DNA of 64,000 nucleotides from Megalobrama amblycephala (taxonomy: Eukaryota; Chordata; Actinopteri; Cypriniformes; Xenocyprididae). Location: assembly GCF_018812025.1 (NCBI RefSeq), contig NC_063049.1:40723503-40787502 (forward strand), read 5' to 3'. The position numbers and the translations under genes are program-made. Shown in pieces: positions 38,884-50,686 of the stretch; within the stretch, counting starts at the first letter, position 1, and each line of letters begins with the position of its first letter. The notes beneath the pieces were generated by a model that was given only the letters and a program-made list of their open reading frames with translations, made no database searches and was not told the origin of the DNA.

Positions 38884-40535
38884 AGGAGAGGCCGGGGCTA
38901 GTTGTCACACGGGCTGTATGTCAGTAACTAGTCAAAGGTCCAAATGCACAAAAGTTGTTTCTCTAGTTTGGTATGTTGGTTTTAAACCAAACACTGATTC
39001 TGGGCAAAAGAGAACTAAAGAACAATTTTGGTTTAATCTGCTCAAAAAAGTTTTGTATTTTTCATTGCCTATATCAACAACGTCAAAAATAATGTGTCTA
39101 ATATTGAAAAAGCTAGCATTCAAATCAATAAATGAATGAACTGAGACTACAAAAAATTTTCAAACTGATTATCAGCTCTTAAATTGTTACTAAAGAAAAT
39201 CATATTCATATCATATAAAATGAAAAAAATATTGTGTCACATGCAATGACCGCAATTTCTGGTGTTGCTAGAAACTAGGGTTGCAAAGGGCTGGAAACTT
39301 TCCAGAAAATTTCCATGGGAACGTAACCTGGGGAATTTTGGAAATATTCCAATTTGGAATATTAGGAATTAACGGGAATTTATGGGAATAAATTGGAAAT
39401 TTGGGGAAATTTATGTAAATTTCTATATAAATTTTATTTAAATCTATATAAAATATATCATATACAAACATAAATATAAACATTTAGTTTGGTCATAATA
39501 ACATGAAATTACAGTTCTTTCTTTTTTGCATCCAATTAATTCTAATTTAGTAAATATGTCAAATAAATATATTTTTATTGCAGCAATTGTTATGCGTGTG
39601 TTATTATTTCAGTGTCACATGATCCTTCAGAAATCATTTTAATATGCTGATTTGATACTCAATTATCAATGTTGAAAATTTCAGTTGTGCTGCTTAATAT
39701 TTTTTTGGAACCTGTGATTATTTTTTTCAGGATTTTTTGATGAATAAAAAGTTAAAATGAACAGCATTTATTTAAAATATAAATCTTTTCTAGCAATACA
39801 AGTCTTTTTTTTATTAATTTCACACATCCTTGCTGAATAAAAGTATTAATTTCTTTCAAAAAAAGAAAGAAAAAAAAAATACTGACCCCAAAATTTTGAA
39901 CGGTAGTGTATATTGTTACAAAAGATTTCTATTTTAAATAAATGCTGTTCTTAACTTTTTTTTTATTAATCAAATAATCCTGAAAAAAGTATCACAGGTT
40001 ATAAAAAAAAAATATTAAGCAGCACAACTGTTTCCAACATTATCAAATCATCTTACATTTTATTTTTTATAAATTTTATTATTTTTAATTTTTTTATTTT
40101 TAATTTTTATTTATTGTTGGATTGTCATGGATGTGGCAAAAAATTTTTTATTATTATTTCTTTTTAACTCATAAACACAGAGCAGGTGAAATATGTATGT
40201 TTGCATAATCCACAGCTTTTGGAATATTCCTATATATTTAATAAGCAAATACAGGAATCCAACAGTGTGATAGATTGCAAAATTTAGGTCATGAGACTCT
40301 TACAAATGTAGGCCATGACACTTCTTTTAATGTTTGTAAATATTCTTAATAATATGACCCAAAATTCTGATTAATACACTTAATACACCAGAATTTTGAC
40401 TTAATATGTTACATAATACATTTACATTACATAATGCATGTTAGGAAATATATTAAACTAAATTTTGTGCTTCGTACAGTAATAGTTTTTTGTGCTGAAA
40501 AGGACAGGTTCCCTTTGTGACAACTTACCCCATAC
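38884..40535. mobile_element. inverted-repeat element with nested insertions
   Basis: The left end GGCCGGGGCTAGTTGTCACA pairs with TTTGTGACAACTTACCCC at 40515-40532. Inside lie a GGAAACTTTCCAGAAAATTT-type repeat (about 39280-39480) and the right half of an ACTACCGTTCAAAA-family MITE (about 39597-39913, ending TTTTGAACGGTAGTGTATA). Confidence 0.6.
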
Positions 40536-40777
40536 AGTAGTGTGACAAGATGCCCCATTGTTGGGAGTCAATGGGAGATTCAAAAACTTTACATTTGCTA
40601 TAAAACAAAAAACCAAAACTAGATGGCACACCTAAGACTGGTCTACAACACAAAGAGAGGCACTGACCTACTTTCATCAGTATCATTATTCCAGAAGACG
40701 GGCCATATTGAGTTCCTGTCATTGTCCTAATTCATACAAGGATTCAGTGACAATGTGAAGGAGCACAAAACAGTCCC

Positions 40778-40798
40778 ATCATCATCATCATCATCATT
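40778..40798. repeat. (CAT)n short microsatellite
   Basis: A run of CAT triplets, followed at 40823-40860 by GATGATGATGATGATGAAG, 20-100 bp from the cers6 exon 1 donor in intron 1. Confidence 0.8.
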
Positions 40799-40881
40799 AG
40801 CTGAGGAGGAAACCCTGAGCAGTGATGATGATGATGATGAAGATGCTGGTGCTGATGATGAAGATGTGACACTGGACGTAC

Positions 40882-41051
40882 CTCTCAAAGACCAGCCGGA
40901 TCATAAACATGCAGAATGCTAAAGGACACGCTAGATACAGATCCTCGGCTTGTGGGAAGGTTGACTCATCTGTATTTTTCAAGTCAGCCCAGGTCACGTT
41001 GTGCGGGAGCCAGAACCTCTCGTTCCAGAACCACACCAGAATCCCTGCCAT
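40882..41051 (-). CDS. cers6: cers6 exon 1 (start codon, residues 1-56)
   Basis: The start is the ATG at 41051-41049, opening [14 protein letters not shown], the conserved CERS N-terminus. The exon encodes the lumenal segment with an NVT glycosylation sequon at Asn18, which is glycosylated in mammalian CERS6 (family knowledge), and a hydrophobic stretch at about residues 37-55 that is the first membrane helix. It ends in phase 2 at a GTACGT donor. No in-frame upstream extension is needed because the family begins at this residue. The 5' UTR lies to the right in a CpG-richer stretch (about 41055-41290). Confidence 0.95.
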
Positions 41052-42212
41052 TTCCAGCGGATCTGATGTCTCTACGCCCGTATTGATGTGCAGTCAATGG
41101 CCGATGCGGCTTCGACGCTCTTCCACGGTTGATCTTTGCAGGTCCAGTGTGGTGGTGATGATGTTGGTGATGATGGACCGCCCGTTTGTGTTGTGAGTCT
41201 CCACTCTCTCCAATGTAGGGAAGTAGAATGCGCCCGACACGCTCCGCCTCCGCGACGCTGATTGGTCCGTGAGCTTGTCAATCATAAACCCGTCGCTTAA
41301 AGGAACAGTTCAGGAAGAAATTAGTACTAAGTCTGTCATTATTTATTTACTCTCATATCCCAAATATTGTTTTCTCATTTTTATCTCATATTATACTTTA
41401 TTTAAGCTTTATTTCAATTAACAAACACGATTTTACTTAACCTTAATAACCTAAACTTTATTTATCTGGTTTTTTTTTACGTTCTAACAAAGCTATCAAT
41501 GTGTAAATCAACCTGTATTTTTTTTAATCTGTGATTGTTTACATTTTCTATTAATGTGTTTAATAATGTTTTTGTAATGTGTTTAATAATGTTAAAATTT
41601 TTATTATTATTATTATTATTATTAATATTATATAATTAAACAGATTTTTGTATTAGTCTGGCTCCTCGCAATATAAATCCCCTTATACAAGCTGTAAATC
41701 AAAATAAAAGCACATAAACTAAAGCGGGCCACTTGTCATGGTCCCTTTAACTGTCAAAGCTTATAAAATGGCGCCACCTGCTGGGCGATGGTCCCAACGG
41801 CGTTGTGTTTTAACTTGGTACAGGTTTTCCAGACGTGATAGTGATTATATCGTAAAACTATAGGCCTATATTAAGTCTTGCGAAATTCTTTATACATAAA
41901 GCCAAATTGATCAAGACCCAACCTCTTTTCAAAATCCTATTAACTGAAGTGGAGTTAAATATTATAGTTCATTAAGATTTATGACGAATGCCACTAGGTT
42001 ATTGGAATTATTGAAAATGGTAGAAATTACCAAATTTAATTTAACATGTTTGTTTGTTTGTTTGTTTAGATACATTGTAGGTTAAAAATGCTAGATATTT
42101 TTTTAACATGGGTATAAATAGGGATGGGTATAGTTAAGGTTTTCACGGTATTACTCTTACTGATACTGCTTATCCATCTGGTACTTTAACAGTATTCTTA
42201 TCGGTACTTTTT

Positions 42213-42267
<55 letters not shown>

Positions 42268-42373
42268 AATTTTATTAGTGACTTAATCATGTATATTAAT
42301 TATAAAACGTGCCCAAAAGCTCCACAAAGTTTACCAAGCAAAGTTTGCTACGCTTTCGCTAAATAAAGACAAA

Positions 42374-43403
42374 TTAAAGGTGCAATATGTAAGATTTTCT
42401 GTCCGCTAGAGGCCTATTCAAAACAAAGGTGTAGCTTGATGACGCCAAGTTTGAGCACAGAATTTTGGGACATGTGGTCTTCACTTCAACGGCCGGTGGA
42501 AAATAATTGGGATAGGACTCAGGAAGAAATCATGTTCGTGGATGTGATTATTAACGTTACTGTAGTATGAAGCAGAGCAGGAGCGAGTGTTGTGGAGCTG
42601 AGTGTTGTGGAGCTGAGGTCGCTGACGCGATTGCGCAACACACGCCTCACAAGCAGCATAACTTTTATTATGACACAGTCGCCGGCGCCGCTTCCACTTT
42701 TCCGGTCATGAGTATGAGGTGACGGCGCAGCTCTGTTTATCATATTAGATACATTTGAGTGTGTTGAAAATTATGTTATAACATTGTTATAACATGTGCG
42801 CTCGCTCGGTGGCTGCTGTGAGACACTGTTACACACTGCAGTAAGATAGATCGATTTTAGAATATCATAGTAATAAATGCTGGATGGCTTGTGTTGATAA
42901 ATGGCATGCAATTAATTTTAAAATATATTGTATGATGGAGAAAATGCTGTATAACTGTTACTAAAAATAAAGCTGTATCCGATTATGCTGTTAGTTACTT
43001 GACAAAATAGTGTTTTTCTCTGAGGCATGGTAAAGCATGGTACTCGCAAAAAATCAAGAAAATTTGATTTAAACAATAAGACTAAACATGTTGAGCTATA
43101 TAGCAATACTTAGTTTTCTGTCTATAAATATATCAAAACAGTTGTTCCCTTTCTTTTAAAACATGCGTCTTTGGTGTTTCCATGGTTTCTACAAAATAAA
43201 ACCGGAAACCGAGAGTAACGCAGGTATGACGCCATTGACAGGCGACTCCTCACACGTCCCGGAGCCTTGGTTAAAATCGCGATTTTCTAACGATTTACAA
43301 ATAGTTGGAAACATTTGGGATATTGTACTCAAGTGAACAAAATATATAACACTGGCCTAGTGGGTTTTTTTTCTCGCAAAATTCTTACATATTACACCTT
43401 TAA
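42374..43403. mobile_element. TTAA-flanked MITE between cers6 and stk39
   Basis: The ends AAGGTGCAATATGTAAGA (from 42377) and TTCTTACATATTACACCTT (to 43400) are inverted repeats, with TTAA at 42374-42377 and 43400-43403. About 1 kb, non-coding. From memory it matches a common cyprinid element. It lies about 0.7 kb upstream of the stk39 start codon. Confidence 0.8.
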
Positions 43404-43488
43404 TATCTATGAGCTTTGCAATATCATCTAGCCTAAAATGAATATTCATGAGTGAGTCCTTTGCCGTAGTGGGATTCAAAATGTCTCT
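43400..43488 (+). repeat. promoter-proximal block, copy 1
   Basis: Imperfect direct repeat of 43876-43970. Shared pieces are TTAATATC, AAATGAATATTCATGAG, GTAGTGGGATTC versus GTAGTAGGATTC, and ATGTCTCT. Confidence 0.75.
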
Positions 43489-43558
43489 ATACATGCTATG
43501 ACGAACTATAAATAAATACGAGACTATAAAAATGTACACAAATTTATTCAATAAAAAA

Positions 43559-43703
43559 CCTGGGTTGTTTCAACCCATGTTTGGGTCAAATATGGACAAA
43601 CGAACCCAACCGTCGGTTAAAATTTTTAAATTAAAATTTTAAACACAACGGTCGGGTTTGACATAAACGTGGGTTGGGTTAAAACAAGCATTTTTTAGAG
43701 TGA
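43559..43703. mobile_element. MITE with TGGGTTGTTTCAACCCA-type palindromes
   Basis: Contains mirrored GGGTTGTTTCAACCC and GGTTGGGTTAAAAC blocks and ends GCATTTTTTAGAGTG. The same family occurs at 45024-46030. Confidence 0.65.
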
Positions 43704-43875
43704 AAAAGCAGATTAATTAAATTATATTTATTATGATAATAACATTTAAAACTGAAATCTGAAAAAAAAAAAAAAGCGCCGAAAGACAACTCCGACATAA
43801 ATAAAACTACCAAACATGACGATCCAACGGTCACCAAACAACGTCACCATAACCGAATTTGTATTCATAAGATAA

Positions 43876-43970
43876 TTAATATCCACAAGCTACGCTGCAG
43901 TGATATCAGCGCGTCGAAATGAATATTCATGAGCTCAGCCTTCGCTGTAGTAGGATTCGAGATGTCTCTC
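43876..43970 (+). repeat. promoter-proximal block, copy 2 (at stk39 5' end)
   Basis: The second copy of 43400-43488, ending about 108 bp before the stk39 start codon. Copies differ mainly in CpG and transition positions, consistent with an old duplication. Confidence 0.75.
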
Positions 43971-44077
43971 TCCGGATGTGTTCATCGCAGGCGGTAGTGA
44001 ACCAGCAGCAGCAGCAGCAGCAGCGGAGGCAGCGGTGAGTGAGGTGAGCGAGTGAGAGCGACTCTCTCAGCAGCATC

Positions 44078-44183
44078 ATGGCGGAGCAGAGTGACTCCCC
44101 GGCGGCCGTCCAAACCCCGCAGCCGGCGCTCACCACCAGCTGGCCCATTGTCAAGGAGGCGTACGAGCTACAGGAGGTGATCG
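44078..44183 (+). CDS. stk39: stk39 exon 1 (start, residues 1-35)
   Basis: The ATG at 44078 opens MAEQSDSPAAVQ, then a short Pro-rich linker, then WPIVKEAYELQEVI, the start of the kinase domain. Mammalian STK39 has a long Ala/Pro tract here; this protein has only about 20 residues before the kinase domain. The exon ends in phase 1 before GTGGGT. The reading frame upstream is not needed. The MAE start matches the family. Confidence 0.93.
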
Positions 44184-45023
44184 GTGGGTAGTTGCAGATG
44201 GATTTGAGCCCGTCAGTGGCTGCAGTTTGTTGGTTTGGATTGGGCCTACCGGCTTTTTTCCCATATGCACTGGCCGATGACAGTAATGCAATGCGGATAT
44301 GACAAGTGAAGCTTCCGATCATATGTTTTGAAGCTATTAGGTGTAATGTCATGCTTAGGACAGAGTGCGTGTTATGAGTGATGATGATGCTCCATTGAGA
44401 CGTCAGGATGTTTAATGCAAAGGTGGCACGTGTAGGGAAGGTTATTTTTGGCCAAAAAAAAAAAAAAAAAAAGTGGAACCAAGTTTCAGTGGTTTGAAGT
44501 TGATGCATAGCGCAGGCTGGCATGTGTTTAACAAAAAACTAATGACAATGGCAACAAGAGCCATTATTATGATTTGTATAAATGTTAAATGTGATATTTC
44601 ATATTCTGCTTGTGTACTTTAGGTGTGGATCTTATCAGCGCTTGCACGCCTTCGCACTGTTTGAGAGATTCAAAGGTGTCATTTGCTGCATGCGATGCAT
44701 TTGCGCTCTGCTCGTGACGCCCTCTGCTGGTCGTGCTGTGCATTTCTCGTTTGCTAAATGTGCACTGTTATTTTTTTTTTAAGTTTTACACAAAGAACAA
44801 AGTTTGCATGTGTTTTATGTTTTTTTTTTAATCATATTTGATACATCAGGCTTTTATGGCTCATGTAGTATGATATAGTGATAATAAAAAAAACACTGAT
44901 TTATTCAGTGGCACAGACTGAGCAAAATGTGCAATTTGGTACAGATGCTGATATTTATAAGGCCAAAAAGTAAAGTGAAATTCTGATCGCTTGTAACGTA
45001 GCTAAATCAACGAGATCTTTATA
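44184..45023 (+). other. stk39 intron 1, exon-proximal stretch
   Basis: Non-repetitive apart from poly-A at 44452-44472 and poly-T at 44771-44780. An antisense frame at 43927-44523 overlaps exon 1 and is not a gene. The intron extends to 50573; parts with no assigned feature are 46420-46970, 47200-47740 and 50340-50573. Confidence 0.4.
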
Positions 45024-46030
45024 ACACACTCTAAAAAATGCTGGGTTAAAAACAACCCAAGTTGGGTTGAAAATGGACAAACCCAGCAATTGGGTTGTTT
45101 TAACCCAGCATTTGGGTTAAATGTTTGCCCAACATGTTTTATTTAACCCAACTATTGTTTAAAAATTACTATATGGCTGGCTTAAAGGGTTAGTTCACCC
45201 AAAAATGAAAATAATGTAATTTATTACTCACCCTCATTTAACACAAATTAAGATATTTTTGATGAAATCCGATGGCTCAGTGAGGCCTGCATTCACAGCA
45301 ATCAAGATCCATAAAGGCACTAAAAACATATTTAAATCAGTTCATGTGAGTTCAGTAGTTGTACCTTAATATTATAAAGCGACAAGAATACTTTTTGTGC
45401 ACCAAAAAAACAAAATAACTTTATTCAACAATATAGTGATGGGCCAATTTCAAAACACTGCTTCAGAGCTTTACAAATCGAACTCGGAGCACCAAATTCA
45501 CGTGATTTCAGCAGTTTAGCGGTTTGATAGGAGATCCGAATCACTGATTTGATTCGTAAAGCTCTGAAGCAGTGTTTTGAAATCAGCCCATCATTATATT
45601 TTTGAAAAGTCGTTGTTTTGTTTTTTTTGGCTCACAAAAAATATTCTCATTGCTTTATAATATTAAGGTAGAACTACTGAACTCGCATGAACTGATTTAA
45701 ATATGTTTTAGTACCTTTATGGATCTTGAGAGAGGAAATGTCATTGCTGCGTATGCAGGCCTGACTGAGCCATCGGATTTCAATAAAAATATCTTAATTT
45801 GTGTTCTGAAGATTAACGGAGGTTTTACGGGTGTGGAACAACATGAGGTTGAGTAATAAATTACATTATTTTCATTTTTGGGTGAACTAACCCTTTAAAA
45901 TAAACCCAAAATAGGTTGGAAATTAAAAATCAGACACATAATTACTAGAGGCAACAATAATAATCAAAAGGTGAACATTTATTAAAAAGCAATTTAATAA
46001 ATGTTTATTGTTTCATTATTTTAGAGTGCA
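45024..46030. mobile_element. CACTCTAAAAAATGC MITE interrupted by another element
   Basis: The left end ACACTCTAAAAAATGCTGGG pairs with TTATTTTAGAGTGCA at about 46016-46030. The GGGTTGTTTTAACCC palindromes in the left part match 43559-43703. A TTAA fold-back MITE (45182-45898) is inserted inside. Confidence 0.7.
45182..45898. mobile_element. TTAA-flanked fold-back MITE
   Basis: The ends AGGGTTAGTTCACCCAAAAA and TTTTTGGGTGAACTAACCCT lie between TTAA at 45182-45185 and 45895-45898. The arms are about 340 bp and meet around a loop with ATTCACGTGATTTCAGC. It is nested in the element at 45024-46030, so it is younger. Confidence 0.88.
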
Positions 46031-46109
46031 TTATAACAAACTAACATAAAATGCATATAAATGTCACTCTGTATTACAGTATCTAGCAATAAGATTCAAT
46101 AAGAAAAAT

Positions 46110-46412
46110 TAAAATTCTGTCATCATTTACTCACTATCAAGTTGTTCCAAACCTGTATGAATTTCTTTCTTCAGCTGAACACAAAAGATATATATATTTT
46201 TTTTAAAAATGTTAGTAACCAAACAGTTGATGGACCACAATGACTTCCATAGTATTTTTTTTCCCCCATAATACACTCTAAAAAATGCTTTGGGTCAAAT
46301 TTTTTTTTTTTACATTTATTTATTTATTTTTTAAATTAAAAAAGTAAACCAACAGTTGGAGTTGTCCATATTTGACAGAATTTTCATTTTTGGGTGAACT
46401 GTCCCTTTAAAT
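46110..46412. mobile_element. short or degraded TTAA MITE
   Basis: The left arm is AATTCTGTCATCATTTACTC and the right arm is GAATTTTCATTTTTGGGTGA followed by ACTGTCCCTTTAA. Confidence 0.65.
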
Positions 46413-46974
46413 GTGTTGTTTTATGATTAAAGCTCTGTAGTTTTTATTGTGGGGGCAAAAATTATAATGCAATGCAATACAATTATGATTGAGAGATGAA
46501 CAAATAAATATTAATCAAAAGCCTGATGGATCATATTTGAAACTCAGTTTGAAACTAAGTTGCTTCAGTTCAGGAAATGTTTACTTTATATAAATCATTA
46601 AAGATTTTGCAGCAAAATTATATCATAGCAAACCATTATGCGGTTGCTGTTTTGCATAGTTTTTTTGCATACATTGTCAACATCAAGAAGTTATATATAT
46701 ATATAATATACAAAATAAATTTCCCTTTAAAAAGTAAAGTAAGGGATTACATAATTGCATCAAATACTTTATAGACTATAGAACAATTTTATATAAAACA
46801 ATAGTGGAGTTAAAATCTGAATTTAACATCTAATGTTAATGTAACCTTTTACCTTCAAATACTTTGGTCCGTTTAAGAATAATTTATGCAATTTTATATA
46901 ATTTATTTTAAAGAATTAAAAGAGCGGATCATGTCTATCCTTGTATTGTTTAACTGGTTGAGGTTAATATGAGA

Positions 46975-47098
46975 TTTAGAAAGTAATTAGTAATGAGTAA
47001 TGCAATACTTTTTTTAGTACAATAATGTAATTACACTGTTGAAGGTGCAATTAGTAGCTAGTAATGAATTACTTTTTTAGAGTAACTTGCCCACCACA
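46975..47098. mobile_element. AGTAACTAGTTAC-type MITE end
   Basis: Contains AAGTAATTAGTAATGAGTAA and ATGAATTACTTTTTTAGAG, ending AACTTGCCCACCAC. A similar end is at 53290-53372 (AAGTAATCTACCCAACACTG). This is the terminus style of a common fish hAT-like MITE. Confidence 0.5.
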
Positions 47099-47126
47099 GT
47101 GTGTGTGTGTATAATAATAATATACA

Positions 47127-47133
<7 letters not shown>

Positions 47134-47199
<66 letters not shown>
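47134..47199. repeat. (TA)n microsatellite
   Basis: TA run of about 66 bp. A second TA run of similar length lies at 47744-47810, and a (GT)n run at 48330-48358. Confidence 0.95.
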
Positions 47200-47200
<1 letters not shown>

Positions 47201-47734
47201 CACACAACGTCCACATCCATTGACATTTCGCTGCATTCTCAAAACTCTAAAAGTGTGATTTAATTTGAGTCGGCCTGCTATTGATGGACCCACTGCCTGC
47301 AGATTTGTGGGTCCCAAAATAAACAAACAGAGAAACACAGAAGCCCATCTTCATGGCTCTGAGCCCAGTGAGGTTGAGATGCATGTTAAAGCTGTATGCT
47401 GTCAGTTCCATGAGATCTTCTGTATAGTTTCTCTGCCCTTCTTCTGCTAATCGGTGCGATGTGTGATCAGGACCCCCTCCTTATCTGTCAGCCGCAGTTG
47501 GCAGAGGCGCACACTCTTGCAGTGTGAATAGCAGCACTGCGTGTGTTTGTGCATGTGTGTTTACAGTCACAAATGTGACATGTCATATCTAATGTGAATC
47601 AGCAATTGGCTATCAATGGAGTTTTATGCATTTATTGATTGTTGAGTAAGTGTGTAATATATGATCAACCAGACCTCCTCTGTCAAATCCAGTCTAATAC
47701 ATTTTGAGTAGATAGATTGATTGTTGTCAGTATT

Positions 47735-47812
<78 letters not shown>

Positions 47813-47816
<4 letters not shown>

Positions 47817-48255
47817 TCATTCAAAAGTTTGGGGTAAATAAGATTTTTTTTAAAAGAAATTAATACTTTTATTCAGTAAGGATACATTAAATTGAAAAAA
47901 AGTGACAGTAAAGACATTTATAATATTTCAAAAGATTTCTGTATCATGCTTTCCACAAAAATATGAATGTTTTCAACATTGATAATAATAAGAGTTTCTT
48001 GAGCAGCAAATCAGCATATTAGATTGATTTCTGAAGGATCATGTGACACTGAAGACTGGAGTAATGATGCTGAAAATCTGCTTTGATCACAGGAATAAAT
48101 TACATTTTAATTATATTCAAAAAGAAAACAGTTTTATAATAATATTATAAATAATATTTCCCAACATTACTGTTTTTACTGCATTTCTGATAAAGTAAAT
48201 ACAAAAAAATGATGCAAAAATCTTATTGACAGCAAACTTTCTGAATGGTATTATT
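47813..48255. mobile_element. MITE of the TTCAAAAGTTTGGGG family
   Basis: Starts TCATTCAAAAGTTTGGGGTA directly after a (TA)n run and ends near CAAACTTTCTGAATGGTATT. Internal GATCATGTGACACTGAAGAC is shared with 5521-6463. Confidence 0.75.
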
Positions 48256-48325
48256 TAGAACTTTATTATGTTATATTATGTATTATAATATAATTTTTAT
48301 ATTAGTTTTATCCCTGTGCCATCTA

Positions 48326-48360
<35 letters not shown>

Positions 48361-48437
48361 TGATTAGTGGTCAACCAATATGGGTTTTTCAGTATTCAGA
48401 AAGAATGGCAACAGCTGGCCTATATAATGCTGAAATA

Positions 48438-50335
48438 CAGTTGCATGAAAAAGTATGTGAACCCATGAAGTTTCTGCCAAAGTCCCTTTAAGGCAAGTCA
48501 TTTCACTTGGCGGCCATCTTTGAGACGCCTCTCGGTCATTCAAGTGCAGCTCCTATCTCTTTGAATGGAGAAACATCAAATTCTCCAAAGCTGTTCACCA
48601 AGCTTACGATTAAATTTCATATTTGAAATCACCAATGAAATCTGACAACAACTGTCTCATAAAATTTGTTTATAAATGCTGAAATCATGACAAAAAAATT
48701 AATTTTTCAGGCTGTACCAGCCAATCCGCATTTGCAGTCATAAGCGGCGGAGCTACTAACGGCAGCAGCAGTGACACGATGACTTTACCAATTGGCGATT
48801 GGCTCTTTTACTTAAAAGGCGGGACTTATTCCTCAATATTGCGCATATTATACTGTCAGAATGCATGATTCTGGATATATTGGGAATCACGATTTTTTTG
48901 TTTCAAATAGAGATCATGACTAAAAACTAAATAAATTATTGTAATTTACTAGAGGTTCTGACAAAATGTTAATTGCTGGAGTCTATTTAAAAATTAAGAA
49001 TTATTTAAAAAATCTGTTTGAATGAATGATTCAATGACTCACTCAAATACGTCATTTTTCATTACTGGATGAATCAGCGTTTTTGAACGAATCTCTTTAA
49101 TGATTCAATGACAAATAAATTTTTTAACAGTCACTTGTCGCCACCTACTGGTGTAACGATGTAATGATACAATCATTATTTGAAGCGCCAAGTTACTTTC
49201 AAAAGATGATTTGCTCTGTTTTGATCGCTACCGCAGACATCAGTGTTTTTTTCCAAGTACTTTTGTGATAATTTGAATATTGGTAACATAGAAATAATGA
49301 TGTTGTGTGGTTAAAAAAAAACGACAAGTGCTTTCTCTGGGTTAGTGGCAGTGCAAAAGCAGATTTGAATGTTCCGGTGTGATTTTGTCAAAGGTTTAAT
49401 AGTCACAGGAGAATCATTGTCATTTAGGAATGAAATCGCAATCTTTTAATAATTAATCATGCAGCTACTTTGAGCTTATGTCTTATGATCTAGAACAAAT
49501 TTGAGTGAGCTTTAGACATAGTCAAGCAAATATTTAATACCTACAATGCTTATTTCGCTGTAGAAATTTAATCATATGTTGACAAATATTAAAAAATGTA
49601 CATTTGGACATCAATCTGCATGCACAAAATTGTGGGATGCCAGTGTAGGACAATTTCAAAAACCAAAAGAGATCTCAGAACACCTCAGATTAAAACGTTT
49701 TGACTTGCAAGCTGAGAAGTGTTACGAAATCATCTCCGAATGCCTTGACGTTTATCCGCTGATGGTAAAACAGACCGTCTATAAATGGAGAAAGTTCAAC
49801 GCTTTGGGCTTTCTGCATGCAAGATGACCACAAGAGGAAGCCACTGCTTTCCCAAAAAAAACATCATTGCACATCTGAAGTGTGCTAAAAGTCACCTGGA
49901 CAGCTTGCTGTCATTGATGAGACAGTGAATTCCCAAGTTGATCAGATTCAGGACATTTTGCAGGAGACTGAAGGCCATCTGTCCGCCAGTTGAAACGCGA
50001 CCCAAAGCACACAAATAAATCAACAACCAATAAAAACATGCCACCTTGAGTGACCCAGTCTGAGTCCTGACCTCAGCCTGAATATTGCAGAACTAAAACT
50101 GTTTTGTTCACTGGTTTAGAAGAGGTTATGCTGCCAAAGGTCAGTCAATTGGGTTCACAAACTTTTTCCACTCACACTATGAATTTACACAATGAGATTT
50201 GTAAAGAAATGAAATCGTCGCAGACTATGTTTGTCTGTTGCTGGTGAGTTGATTGAAGATCAGATCAACTTTACATGGTAAATCCATAGATTCAAATACT
50301 TTTTCTTACAGCTGGATATAACGATTGCAAATAAT
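48438..50335 (+). mobile_element. decayed Tc1-like transposon, itself interrupted
   Basis: The left end ACAGTTGCATGAAAAAGTAT, then GTGAACCC, is paired with GGTTCACAAACTTTTTCCAC (50151-50170) and a tail ending CTTTTTCTTACAGCTGGAT. The plus-strand frame at about 49650-49810 reads [17 protein letters not shown] and [11 protein letters not shown], the N-terminal helix-turn-helix of a Tc1 transposase. Downstream pieces encode DPKHTNKS near 50000 and an SPDL-like segment near 50070, the catalytic-region landmarks. Unrelated sequence (about 48480-49560, with TTGGCGGCCATCTTTGAGA) lies between the left end and the coding part, so another element inserted there. It is dead. Confidence 0.75.
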
Positions 50336-50573
50336 ATGCACGCACATTTCTAGTACAGCATGCAATTTGTCTCCTTTACTGTAAAGCTACTTACCAAAGT
50401 GTCACCCACGTCTATTATCAATCCTATAAGCACATCATATGATCAGCTGCACCTGCTGTGCACAAGCTTTTATTTTCCAGAGGGCTTGTTTACTGTCTGC
50501 CTTTCATCTAGAATAATGTCTTTGACACGGCGTGTGCTTTGTTCATTAGAGACATGTATACTGTGTTTTGTAG

Positions 50574-50686
50574 GTAGCGGAGCCACAGCAGTCGTCCAGG
50601 CAGCGCTTTGTAGCCCACGACAGGAGCGTGTGGCCATCAAGAGAATCAACCTGGAGAAATGCCAGACCAGCATGGATGAGTTGTTG
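50574..50686 (+). CDS. stk39: stk39 exon 2 (residues 36-73)
   Basis: The acceptor is TTTTGTAG and the donor TTG|GTGAGG. Its first two bases complete Gly36. It encodes [20 protein letters not shown], the glycine-rich loop, then [18 protein letters not shown] with the ATP-anchoring Lys58 and the start of the C-helix. It ends in phase 0. Confidence 0.96.

Larger units (their letters stand above)
41052..44077. promoter_or_regulatory. cers6-stk39 divergent intergenic region
   Basis: The two start codons point away from each other, 3026 bp apart, so both promoters lie here. CpG-bearing, GC-richer stretches adjoin each gene (about 41055-41290 and 43920-44077). A CAG run (about 44002-44024) lies just before the stk39 start, probably in its 5' UTR. 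The middle is transposon-derived (42374-43403, 43559-43700) plus a (TA)n tract (about 42216-42264). No TATA box could be assigned with confidence. Confidence 0.6.

Noticed and set aside
43927..44523. Antisense open frame of 198 codons over stk39 exon 1
   Set aside because: It is the complement of the CAG-rich 5' UTR and exon 1, with no family resemblance.
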